From positions 33,320,622-33,384,621 of the forward strand of contig CALNVZ010003433.1 in NCBI GenBank assembly GCA_940671915.1: 64,000 nt of DNA, read 5' to 3'. This stretch comes from Paracentrotus lividus. Lineage: Eukaryota; Echinodermata; Echinoidea; Camarodonta; Echinidae. Below the pieces are notes generated by a model that saw only the letters and a list, made by a program, of their open reading frames with translations, searched no databases and had not been told where the DNA came from. Position numbers and translations under genes: made by a program. Positions within the stretch are counted from its first letter, which is position 1; the number at the start of each line of letters is the position of its first letter. Shown here in pieces: positions 9,970-20,189 of this stretch.

Positions 9970-12088
9970 GTATGATGGTGATATTGAAACATGAATTACT
10001 AAAAAAAATATAGCCTAGGCTAGCGACTTCATTTTACATAAAGGTGAATATTTAAAACAACAAAATGATATTTAGTTGACTTCCATTATTATGAATGCTA
10101 TTTTATATTGTCATACTAGAGTACCTTAATTGTTTTATAATCTTTTCTATGATCATAAACTGCATAGGGGGCCTATATACATTGTAGTCATATCTGTCAC
10201 ATATATATGCCTCTTGAATTGATCAAATAACAGAACATAAGAAAAGTTATTGAAGGCGTTACAATAAATACACATACATGTACTAGTAGTACATTGCAGG
10301 TCCCTTGTAGTATATCCTACACAATGTTTATTATTATAGACTGCCTGTGTAGTCTTTAGGAACCTTTTACACAGTCTATTGCTTTGCTTTGCCACATTTC
10401 AATAGAAGAGTTGATCAAACGATGAAGAAATGACAATACACTGCAACTAGCCTTGAATTCATGCCTTATTACATAGTCTGCAACTGTGCGCTTATTTTAT
10501 GTTCACTTATCAAACAACATGCCAAGTAGTCTCTATATCAGATAAATATCATAAGTGAGTTTGTATTGTATGATTAGATTGTTACAGATGTACTGTATAT
10601 CAATTTAACATTTTTATGTCTTAGGACTGATCTCTTCACCTGTTTCTGGCCAAGTCGTAAAAGTCACAAGCTGAAGAAAGAGAGAGCTGAGCTGACCCTT
10701 CGCTGACCACCAGTGCATTCATAGTCTTTTTCCAGGATGTTGCCATATTTTTATTGAAATATGAGCTAAATAAGGAATTATAAATCCGCTTTTATCAATT
10801 AGGTATGGGACAACTAAATCTCAATTTACAGAATTTTTTCTGAGATTTGTGTTAGTTACAAAATTGAAATTTTGCTTCTTTTTTTTTTTCTGTAGGGGGT
10901 GTCTTTATCAATACTCCAATGAAAATATCGTATATCATTAGGCCTACTATCTGCTTTCATACATCTTCACTAATCATTGCTGATGCTTTATAGACCTATA
11001 CAAATGCTTGCTGAAGGTTCATCTCTCCTAGCAACAACACACATCTCAGCCACCTCACACACCAGGAAAGGCCGAAAGGCCGAAACAAATATTACATCGC
11101 TGCAAAAGGCAAGTCAGTGGTCAGTTCTGAGTCGGTTTAAGAAGAAGAAAAGAAAAAGAAAAGAAGAAGAAGCAGCAGGGAAATGAACTGGAAGGGGGCA
11201 TCCATTAATTTCAATGCATCCTGAAAATGGTCTATTATGAGACGATCCACTCTATTCTCCAGCTCACCCTGTCTTATCATTCTCCGTGTGCAGTCAAGCG
11301 TATCCAGTCCAATGACACACTGGACTATCAAGCTATGTAACAAAGGCAGACACACTAACACACACAAACACACACACTCAGTATGGGGATGGATGGGGCT
11401 GTTGGGGCTATGTAGGTGTCACTATACATAGTCAAAGGGTGGCTCAGAAACGTCCCTACAATAGCCTTAGAAAAGGATCTTTCAAGTGTTCGATTGTCCG
11501 TATTGAATAGGCGCTAAAAAACATTCCAAGTCTAGCTACATATGTACACCGTTTGTATTCAGCAGGCTCGCTCAGGTATTCATTCACAGGCAGGGAGCTT
11601 GGGCTATTGATTGAAATGATAGAGAGACGGATAGAGACGACCGAGGTGAAATGGGATGTGTGATGACTTCTAAACAGATACAGGCACTTGGTTTCTGTTT
11701 TGTCGTTAAAGATTGCACATTAAAAGAAAACCAATCATTTCAATTCTAATGGGGGTTTTCCCTTATTTGTTTTGAGTTATGATTTATACCAATGTAAGAT
11801 TTATGATCATAATTTAATAGATGGTGTTGCACTAGCTCTCGATAGCTAGACAAATAATGTAGCTAGGTGCGAGGTGGATCAAGGGGATAAAAACCCAAAT
11901 CAGTCTCTACACCTGGGTGGAGAAAATCAAAATGCTTTAAACATGCCTTGTTTACTTTTATCATCAAACCCCAAACTATGCACACAAATAAAAAAAATTA
12001 TGTATAAATAATATTTGCTGGATTTATACTTTTGAAATATTGAATCAGACCATTTATCATGCAACTACAAAATTACATGAATCTCTTT
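9970..12088. other. Geneless right end of the left duplicate
   Basis: The sequence is AT-rich without a supported gene. It contains a GAA/AAG-rich tract at about 11136-11178 that the right duplicate lacks in that form, and a short CA-rich run at about 11350-11378. Short frames are present on both strands and none resembles a known family. Confidence 0.5.
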
Positions 12089-12600
12089 TTATTCCTGCGC
12101 ACTTGAAGTTTGATTAGTGTATGGAAGTTACAGCACAGTAAATTGCCGCCGGAGTAAATGTCATGGAATCAAACTGATCACCAGTCGTTCTAAAGTTATT
12201 CACAACTTACGATTAACTTGGTGAAACACCATTCACGGACATCGTGATATGATGTGTGTCCATGGATAGCCTGAACTCTTGCCTGGCCTAGCTTGATCCC
12301 AATGTCCATAGTCCGAGCTGGCCGGACCTTGACAGATTTGGCAGGAGATGGGTCAAGTGATCAGTCGGTCAGCCAAAACGACAAACCAGTCATGGCTACA
12401 TCCATCCTAGTCTCATTACAGAGACCCTCATATGCTCTTAATTCACCTGTGGCCAACAGGAGTGGATCCAGCAAAAACTCTCACAAAGAATTATAACCGC
12501 CCATGTACAAGCACAATCGAGTCGCTGTTGTTCCAACACAATTGGGTCAATCGAATGTCAAATCAATTTGTCAGAGCTGAAGCTTGATGGCCTGACTAAG

Positions 12601-12774
12601 GGTGGTATCTCACTTCCCGGAGACGTCTCCGCAACAATTTTCAAAAACTGTCTCAAAGCAGTTTCAAAGACCCATCTCAAAGTAGTTTCCGCCACTCATG
12701 AAACATCTCGGAGACGTCTCCGCAACGTCTCCAAAATCCGTCTCAAAGTTGTTTCAAATTAGTTTCCGCGAAGT
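12601..12774 (+). repeat. GAGACGTCTC-family foldback repeat, truncated at the right end
   Basis: It begins GGTGGTATCTCACTTCCC, the family terminus, and contains GGAGACGTCTCCG twice, separated by CTCAAAGCAGTTTC and CTCAAAGTAGTTTC modules. It ends CCGCGAAGT without the expected GAGATACC, so the last bases are missing or replaced. There is no coding potential. Confidence 0.78.
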
Positions 12775-12832
12775 AATATACAACCCTAAATAAGAAGAAC
12801 TGGGCTGTAAAGACCTTCATAAATGTTCTGTA

Positions 12833-13045
12833 GTGTAGTGGTTAAGTCTCTGGATTATCATTCACAAGGTAGGCCTACATGTACATGGTAAAATTGCCAC
12901 ACTCGACCCAGGTGAAGTGAATAGGTATGATAAAATCAAATTCATTTCATGCTAGTGCACTTTATCAAGTTGTCCTAATAATAGTATGTAGGGCCCCTAC
13001 CTTGCATATTGAGGTAAAAAGTGCTTTATAAAATTAACATTCTTT
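12833..13045 (+). mobile_element. tRNA-derived SINE, degraded
   Basis: The head TGTAGTGTAGTGGTTAAGTC resembles a Pol III A box in a tRNA-like context. The B box region is disrupted. The body contains ACTCGACCCAGGTGAAG and GTGAATAGGTA, and the end is AAAAAGTGCTTTATAAAATT. The body and tail match the layout of a tRNA-SINE family I recall from sea urchin genomes. A minus-strand relative with the ATGGC and CTTTCCGC body motifs is seen near 62050-62190. It is presumed non-autonomous and dependent on a LINE. Confidence 0.65.
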
Positions 13046-13720
13046 CAAAACAACTAAAATTCTTGTGTTTAATAGGAAAGGAAATTCAAGACAAATTCAC
13101 CATTCCTATAACAAATCTGGCTTTACATTGAGATTTTCTACACATTGCAACCTGCTAAAAGAGGCTGAGTACCTAGACTAGCAATATCCTCTTGGAGGAC
13201 GGAAGTTCCATTTACTCCTAACATAACCTATTGCAATGTTTGAGTGCAGCTATTGAACTGATCCAGTTGACGATTGCCAATAATATTAGAGTAGCAAGCG
13301 AGCACTCGCAGACAGGTTAAAGCCAAATACATTGGAAACAAACACTTTATAAAGAGGTCCTTGGGACAGGAAAACATTACTTGTTATGTCAGTAGTCAAT
13401 AATAAACAAAATAGAAGACACTATTTGTCAACAAAAAAAAAAAATCAGTTGGGTGAAACTAGGAGAAAACATATCAATATTATTTATAGAGAATTTTGAG
13501 GTGAGATCATGAAACGAGACAATTCAGGTAGAAGCCATAATTACTTTTTTTTATCTGAGAGGAAACACATTTCAGATTTTTTTCAGGTTTGTACATACAT
13601 CAGGGTTTTTTTTGTATGTTTATTTAGTAAAATGTAGGTAATTTGGATCACATTTGGATGGTCAATACATCCTTCGACGATAATCTTTAATTATATGATT
13701 GTTTGATCCTGTCAGTGCTA
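13046..13720. other. No gene seen
   Basis: AT-rich DNA between the SINE and the non-LTR tail. There is an A-run at about 13431-13443 and a few T-runs, with no convincing frame or repeat. Confidence 0.5.
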
Positions 13721-13990
13721 TACATACATACATACATAAGTTATTTATATAGCGCTTTTACATTTTTTTAAATGCTCAAAGCGCTTTACAATTGAATTAA
13801 CAATAAAAACATTTCTGCTCTCCAAGTGCTTACAAGGACAAAAGGAATTAGAGACAAAATAGATAGGTTTTCATTTCTTTTTAAACAAAGGAACTGAGTT
13901 ACATGAACGAATGTCAATTGGGAGGGCATTCCAGATGTTAGGACCAGTGAAACTTATGGATTGCTGACCTTTATATAGGCCTATATCAGT
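13721..13990 (-). pseudogene. 5'-truncated non-LTR retrotransposon: RT C-terminal relic plus 3' tail
   Basis: Read on the minus strand, the segment encodes FTGPNIWNALPIDIRS followed by a short basic stretch (LFKKK) and an in-frame stop. The G-P-x-x-W-N-x-L-P signature with following serine and lysine residues is typical of the C-terminal end of reverse-transcriptase ORF2 in several non-LTR clades. Downstream on the minus strand come an untranslated part, the motif AAAGCGCTTTGAGC, then AAAAGCGCTATATAAATAAC, and a (TATG)n tail at 13721-13739. Everything upstream of the last few dozen codons is missing, as expected for a 5'-truncated insertion. The exact clade is not assigned. Confidence 0.75.
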
Positions 13991-14600
13991 GTCAACCGTT
14001 TGCATTGTCACATTGGCTGCTAAACTCTTTGCATTTTCGTATTTTTCTGAAAAGTGAAAAGGGGTTTATGAATTATGAATCAATATGAATAACCATAAAT
14101 ACAATTGCCAATGTGGTTAGCGGTTGCTGTTTGCCAACTAGGTCAGTGCAAAAGGGTTGATAATTTAATAGGGACTGATGTGGATTTCATTTTAAAATGC
14201 AGTGTCATTGCAAGAACCCAAGTGCACTTTAGCCTTATTCCGAGGGTTTTCTTTTAACAGTCTCCTTATTCCCTTTAATTTTGGATGAATGCCAGCGTGA
14301 TTTTCAACATGAACTTCAGACAACGGTGCCAACAGGATGTCGAAATGGAGATAACATTCACAAAAGTATGACAATAATACACAAAAGTAGCAAGAGCGAT
14401 CTTCAGTGAAAGTGGGGGGAAAACCAGGGTTATAGTAAGCTAAGAGGGCTACGCTTTTATATACAAATCCTGAATGATATAAAGGTACTTGAGTCCTAAG
14501 CTATCAAATTCCATAATTTTCAGCATATTAAACATATTTTCAACATTTCATTAACGATTGAACAGATAATAAAGTTGATTGTGTAACTGTCTTGATTGCT
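13991..14600. other. No gene seen
   Basis: AT-rich sequence. A 60-codon minus-strand frame at 14192-14374 has no recognisable features. Confidence 0.5.
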
Positions 14601-14702
14601 ACAGGCACTCGGGTGTTCTAATGGTTACGACGCTGGTCTAGCAATTCCAAAATCATGGGTTCGAATCCCGCCCAGGCAGCCTGTGATTTTTTTTTTCACA
14701 GC
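14601..14702 (+). mobile_element. tRNA-like sequence: tRNA pseudogene or SINE head
   Basis: A tRNA-like order is visible: a D-arm-like TTCTAATGGTTACGAC, an anticodon-loop-like CTAGCAA, and an exact B box GGTTCGAATCC at 14659-14669. Acceptor pairing is imperfect (CTCGGG against CCCAGG), and the outer ACAGGC/GCCTGT pair extends it. The anticodon stem is poor, so it is not a functional tRNA. By position the anticodon would be AGC (Ala), with low confidence. A T-run at 14687-14696 within the small hairpin CTGTGA/TCACAG could serve as a Pol III terminator. More likely a tRNA-derived SINE head than a cellular tRNA gene. Confidence 0.65.
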
Positions 14703-14779
14703 TGTCTGGCTCCAATTTTACACACGGCAGTCGTGTGTGTTTCTATCGTTGGAGACAAATGAGTAATTATTCCTTGTAT

Positions 14780-16030
14780 AACGTCCCTACAGCACAAAAC
14801 CATTGATGTTTCTGTAATTATCGTTCATGGTTGCATGTATCACAGAGGTCATGGTTAGAAAATATCAGGCACAAAGTCTGCAAAGGCGACAAATATAAGA
14901 TAACAGGGTCACGACCTTGACATTATGCCCATTCCCAGGAAACAGAGAATGCCATGTGACAACCTGATCACATGGAAAGGAAAAAGGGTCAGGTGATCGG
15001 ATAATACTGAAGCCATAGGCCTATTTTTTTTTTCCTTGTTTAAGATGGCCCTATGATTGGTAATACATAAATTATTGCTTTACCAGCAATTACCATTACA
15101 CAAGTTCACAAAGTAGAAAATTTTGCAAGACTTTTACTATCTAAAGGGGTTGAAATAATAGGCCTACATGAAATACAGGTATGAACGTGATACAGACATT
15201 TTTGGAATATGAAAGTGTCAGGCAGCAATCAGGGTCATTCTTGACAATTTGCAAAATTTTCTGGTTTTAAAGTACTTTGTGGGTCTGTGCGTAATTACGG
15301 TTAATCTTTATGTTTATTTATTTTTTCTTCAGTTTCAGAATAAATTTTATGAGTGTGAACAGACCTCAGTCACTTGAAAGTTGGTTAGGATGGTTGTACC
15401 ACAAACTCATCACTAAAATACCTACACAAATCGATTGAGTTATTTTTTCTTTTCTTTTAAGAACTCAGCTTACAATGTGGTCAGAGGGGTTTTCCCTTAA
15501 ATCATTAAAATGTAATGTATTATTCCTGAATAAGAAATAGCATTCGAGAGCTCAAATAAAGTGTTATACTTGGACAATTAGATAGCAATTAACAGAATTT
15601 ACACAAAGTTACTGGAGTCAATTGCTTTTGATATTAAACAACTTTCTGGCTCTCAATGGAGAATAATGGTTTGAGTGGAAGACGGGCAGATGATAGCAAT
15701 AATCCTGAAATAGGTGCATTCATGGTCAGAATAAAAATTAACAGGAATCATGACGCAAACGCAATTACAAAATGTAGAGAAAAAAGGGGTGCATTCACGG
15801 TCAACCATTCCCGTTTCAAATGTAAACGTCTTCCAGAACTCCGTTCTGGGAATAACTTGAAAGACGATCAGCTTTGATTTTTTGACAATCAGAATTTCAA
15901 ATGTACATGTAGGTAGATAGGTAGTAGCACTGAGAGCAGGTTTTTCTAAGAAAATCCAGAATAAATCAACATAATTAAATTGCATATCATGATTTATGTT
16001 CCTGTTTAATTTTTTTTCTAACCATGAACG
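14780..16030. other. No gene seen
   Basis: Mostly unique-looking AT-rich sequence. Overlapping frames on both strands at 15653-15985 (110 codons minus, 73 codons plus) show no domain and no codon bias I can recognise, and are taken as chance. Confidence 0.45.
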
Positions 16031-16035
16031 TATCC

Positions 16036-16560
16036 TTAGTGACGTCTAACCACAGTATGGAAATATCAGTCATTATACAACCATGCAATCATAATCAATC
16101 ATATTAAACTCCTAGATCAATATCACCTAACACATCACACCTCAATCACAATCTATGCTTGTGCAAGGTCTACTGACATAGTAACCTCTAACCACAGTAT
16201 GCAGGTATTCTACAGTCATTATACAACCATGCAATCATAATCAATCATATTAAACTACCAGATCAATATCACCTCACACATCATCACACCTCTAGTGCAT
16301 TTCAATGCCTGTTATTTCCAGTGTTACAAGGTTTGCTAAAAACCACAAGGATATCACAATATATGCTTGTGCAAGGTCTACTGACATAGTGACATCTAGC
16401 CACAACATGTAGGTATTCTACAGTCATTATACAACCAAGAAATCATAATCAATCATATTAAACTACCAGATCAATACCGCCTCACATACCGGACCATACC
16501 GGATCATAATCTCCTACATCTTCATGTACATGTATGTATGTTATTTCCAGTGCTGCAAGT
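16036..16560 (+). repeat. Imperfect higher-order tandem repeat, three units
   Basis: The phrase CATTATACAACCATGCAATC, followed by ATAATCAATCATATTAAACT, recurs at 16071, 16217 and 16425, giving spacings of 146 and 208 bp. The third unit copies the same flanks (CTTGTGCAAGGTCTACTGAC) but includes an extra stretch of about 60 bp (TTATTTCCAGTG to CCACAAGG), which reappears after the third unit at 16535. The array is therefore a complex minisatellite with two alternating modules. Confidence 0.85.
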
Positions 16561-17568
16561 TCTGCAAAGAGCCACAAATGCATGAAACAATGTTGGAACT
16601 TACTTGTGCTTTTATATTTTCCTGAAACTCAAATGAGCCATTTTCTCATACTTCCCCAATATTTCTTATCTTAAAATCGCAACGTTTATTTCCAGTTTTC
16701 TAAGAAAGAAACCAGTGCTTTCCAGCAAAATATTTTGATTATATTGACAATTTCCTTTTGCCACATTGAAGAGGATGTTTTATTGAAGAGAAAACTACCC
16801 TTTCTTGGATATCAATCTGTAAGTTCCTGCTCATCTCTTACATATATAGGGATATATTTCTTAATTATTCCCAGAAATGTTCTTTAAAAATCTCAACACA
16901 AATAGGAACAAATAAATGACAAAGAAATCAACTGAACAAGGTAAAATTTTAAAATTACATGAATTAGGAAAAGGAATACATATGTAGGTCTATTTCTTCA
17001 GGAGGAACAAGAGGAAGAGAACGAAAATTGAGCCATCTATCAAGAACTCTGAGAATGCAATGGGACAGCAAAAAAAGTCACAATGTAAACAAAAACATCA
17101 AGACCCAAACTTAAAAACCTCCATTTATACTAGAAGATTCAACCATCAATCTTCGAAAACTGCTATAAGGAGAAGTAGCACTGTAAGACTGTAGACATGC
17201 TCCCTTGTTGGAAAAGCTTGCCCATCGATCTTGTAAACCTCTATAACAATTTAAAATTTTGCTTTCCTTTCTCTCCTTGTGGACATACATTATCTGAGTA
17301 GGTATACTTTTAACTGAAACATCTCTGAGACTGAGGAAAAGAGTTTCCAGCAGACACATTTGAAGAAATTGTTGGCATTTCCAAAGTGGGGTCATGCCAG
17401 CGTAAACTTTCTTGCGATTTATCATCACTTTTGCCCCATTGACAATTCCTAATCATGTTCCTTCAAAGGGTTTCACGATTGTCAAGTTCGCATTGCAGAT
17501 TCTATCTCTTTACACATTTGATTTATGGGCCTTGCGTAAAATATATGAATGTCCTTATTGCATGTTTG
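16561..17568. other. No supported gene
   Basis: AT-rich interval. The 105-codon minus-strand frame at 17111-17428 begins MMINRKKVYAG and has several cysteines and serines but matches nothing I know. No splice or promoter context supports it. Confidence 0.45.
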
Positions 17569-17570
17569 TA

Positions 17571-17886
17571 CAGTCTGTGTAAAAAAAATGGTACAGTCGG
17601 GGGAAAAATAATTTAGGTGTGAAATATTTTCAAATAATGTGTGTTTGTGATATCAAATTAAAGCCAAAAGATTTTCCTTGCTGATGCGCTTTGTTCTGTA
17701 TAATTTGCTTTCGTAAAACAAAAGTTATGCTAAATTTTGTGCGACGAGGAACAAATCGAAATTGCGCACTTCTATTATTCTGGAGCACTGAATTCATGGC
17801 CATTATGCGAAACCTACACAGAGGCATGGGACGGCATACTATAAAAAAATGTTTTCCACTTGTACCATTTTATTTGACACAGACTG
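17571..17886. mobile_element. Mariner-type MITE, 316 bp, TA-flanked
   Basis: The left end is CAGTCTGTGTAAAAAAAATG, continuing GTAC. The right end read in reverse is CAGTCTGTGTCAAATAAAAT, continuing GGTAC. TA lies immediately outside both ends (17569-17570 and 17887-17888). Size, TA target and CAGT-starting ends fit a Tc1/mariner-derived non-autonomous element. The open frames across it on both strands are not a transposase. Confidence 0.8.
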
Positions 17887-17888
17887 TA

Positions 17889-19660
17889 TATCTAAAAATT
17901 CTCTCATCTACGTATTCATGGAAATTTCTTCAATGTAAGCATGCAGTCAGAGTTTTCAAATGTTGCAAACATAATTCCCACTGTAGATCCTATATCATTT
18001 ATAGATTGATTTCTAGAAGATAAACTTCACAAAATATGAAAAGTCAGTCATGAGTCTATATATGAATAATATATAAAAAAAATTTTTTTTTAATGCAGAA
18101 TATCTTAAATTCAATTCAAAATTAAATTTGTTTAATTATTCAAAATCTGCGTCCTTTCTCATAGCATTTCTAACATGGTAGCCGAAATACGACTTGCTCA
18201 AATATCACTGTTAACCTTCCCCACCAATTTTTAAAATTTGTTGAAATTCGAATACTCCATTTTAAGGTTTGGAACTTCACTGGAGTGTGGGCATTTTACT
18301 AGTGCATGAGACAGCCTAATGGCATGATTTGTCAGGCCATCCATACTGATGCCACAATTTGTATCTTTTTGAGTGACTTAGACCGATTGCTATAGCTCTT
18401 AGCTAAACATCTCTGTTGGAACTTGTAAATTTCTTCTTGAATTCATTCATTGAATTTCGACAATGACTAAAAATATGATTTTCATATCATTCAAAGAAAT
18501 TTGAAATAGTTTAAAACTAAAAATTGATGAGAGCATGAAACACATTTGATAAGAAAAATTCAATGATGGTAAATGAAGCAAGCAAGCAAATAAAGACAAG
18601 TCTACATTTTCTTTGAAAGTGTTTAAATGAGTAATTTTAGAAAGGGATTTCATTGTACAGCCCACATTTTAAAAATATTGTTTTTGACTGAGAATATCAC
18701 AGATCCTGTTCATTACTCAAATCACCTTAGGCAAATTCAATTAAAAGTAATACCAGGGTGATTAATTATATAGAGACCTGATCAAAAGCACTTCATTTAT
18801 CAAAATTGAATTCCATCATGCACATACAGATTGCCATGAAACAAATTAAAAATGCTACTCTCCAGTCAGCAAAAAAAAATGGTATACAATGAAATCAACT
18901 ATTAAAATCCATTTGGTTAAACATTCATAATTCCAATCACTGAATGAAAGTTCAACTCAATCAAAAAATGATCACTTTGTATTAAAAAAAATCTGAACAT
19001 GTGAATCTGTTCACATGTTCACATTAATTGGCAACCAAAGAATTTACTTTCAAATTGTTTGATATTAACTTTTTTAAACCATGTTTCTAAAGTGAAAATG
19101 TGTATGAGGGGGAAAAAATTAGTACAGCTAAGAGCAAATTTGAAAGGGGAACTTAGATTTTCGCTTTGGAGTATAATTATAGCAGTTCTTAAAGTTCTTG
19201 CGCCTCGATATTTCAGATTTCATATTGTTAGAAATGGGATGTGCAGCAGTTATTTGTATTGTTTTACTCACAAAAGATAATACAAATTGATGTTAACCCT
19301 CAGGAACTCAGTGTACAGCCCAATTACCAAACCTGACAAACAAATCAACATAAAATCTTAAAACAGGAGAATCGACTCACCTAATTAGCATCAATGGTTG
19401 ATTGAAGAGCATGAAATAAAAAAGAAAGAAAACAAAAACAAATTAATACTTTGTACATAACAAACAGAATTATACACTAATCTTGTAACTCTGCATTTCA
19501 GATATATGTCAAAGGATGTTTCATTAGAGTATGAAACTAGGCTCTTATGTCCAGGGGTTATGTTTTAATGGTTCATTAAATATTAGCAGTCAGATTTGTT
19601 CAAGAAAACATGAATGATTTATCAAAACACAAGGGGGACTTGCATTGGCAAAGGAAAATG
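17889..19660. other. No gene seen; one perfect short hairpin
   Basis: AT-rich DNA with only short frames. The single structural feature is the hairpin GAACATGTGAA-TCTG-TTCACATGTTC at 18995-19020. Confidence 0.5.
18995..19020. repeat. Perfect 11-bp inverted repeat with 4-base loop
   Basis: GAACATGTGAA at 18995-19005 is exactly complementary to TTCACATGTTC at 19010-19020, with TCTG between. It resembles a palindromic nuclear-receptor-like half-site pair, but nothing nearby supports a regulatory role. Confidence 0.85.
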
Positions 19661-19671
19661 ATATTACAGTG

Positions 19672-20184
19672 CTATATTATATAAATAGTGCATGCTCTAC
19701 GATGCAACATGCTAGATTATGTGCACGACAAATACTAAATTATCCCAAGGGCACATTTATTTCACCGAGGCCGTAGGCGTGCACGAGGGATAATTTAGTA
19801 TTTGGAGTTCACATAGTTAGTAATGTTGCATTAATAGAGCATGCACTATTTATTATAGTAAATAGACCCCTAGATATTTGACCTTGCCTAATCTGGTTTT
19901 ATCTTTGCCAATGTTTGCCAAACTTTTGGTGCTAATTAAGCTATTGTGACGTATATTGTTGCTCCGCGTATCTATTGTTGTGCGCACCATTTTACTGTTA
20001 TTACGCGCTAGCGCAACAAATCAATCGATTTCGCCATTCATTTTAACACAGGATAAAACCGTTCAATATAACCAAAAAAAACGTTCAATATAACAAAAAC
20101 CGTTCACTATAACAAAAACGTGAATGACACGTGACATCATTTCAACCAATCACAACTCTTAAAATACTACCACTATTTACTATA
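19672..20184. mobile_element. Foldback element with internal hairpin and a short tandem array
   Basis: An inner hairpin pairs 19679-19748 (AATAGTGCATGCTCTA, GATGCAACAT, AATACTAAATTATCCC) with 19789-19855 (GGATAATTTAGTATTTGG, AATGTTGCAT, TAGAGCATGCACTATT). The outermost TATAAATAGTG at the left is echoed by CACTATTTACTATAAA near 20172-20187, suggesting a larger unit. Three imperfect copies of ACCGTTCAATATAACAAAAA lie at about 20056-20118. No frame is recognised. Confidence 0.65.
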
Positions 20185-20189
20185 AATCA

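Larger units (their letters stand above)
1..12088. repeat. Large direct duplication, left copy (continues off the window)
   Basis: The sequence aligns by eye with 22576-32748 along its whole length, in the same orientation. Identity is very high over long blocks (for example 4600-5600 against 26560-27560, with only a handful of differences per kilobase) and lower in a few patches such as 2310-2750. Homology stops sharply after the shared word AATTACATGAATCTCTTT, which ends at 12088 here and at 32748 in the other copy. The left boundary lies outside the window. This copy is about 1.9 kb longer, mainly because of two transposon insertions (695-1458 and 8588-9966). No conserved gene is visible inside it. 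It may be a true segmental duplication or a haplotype artefact of assembly. Confidence 0.95.
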
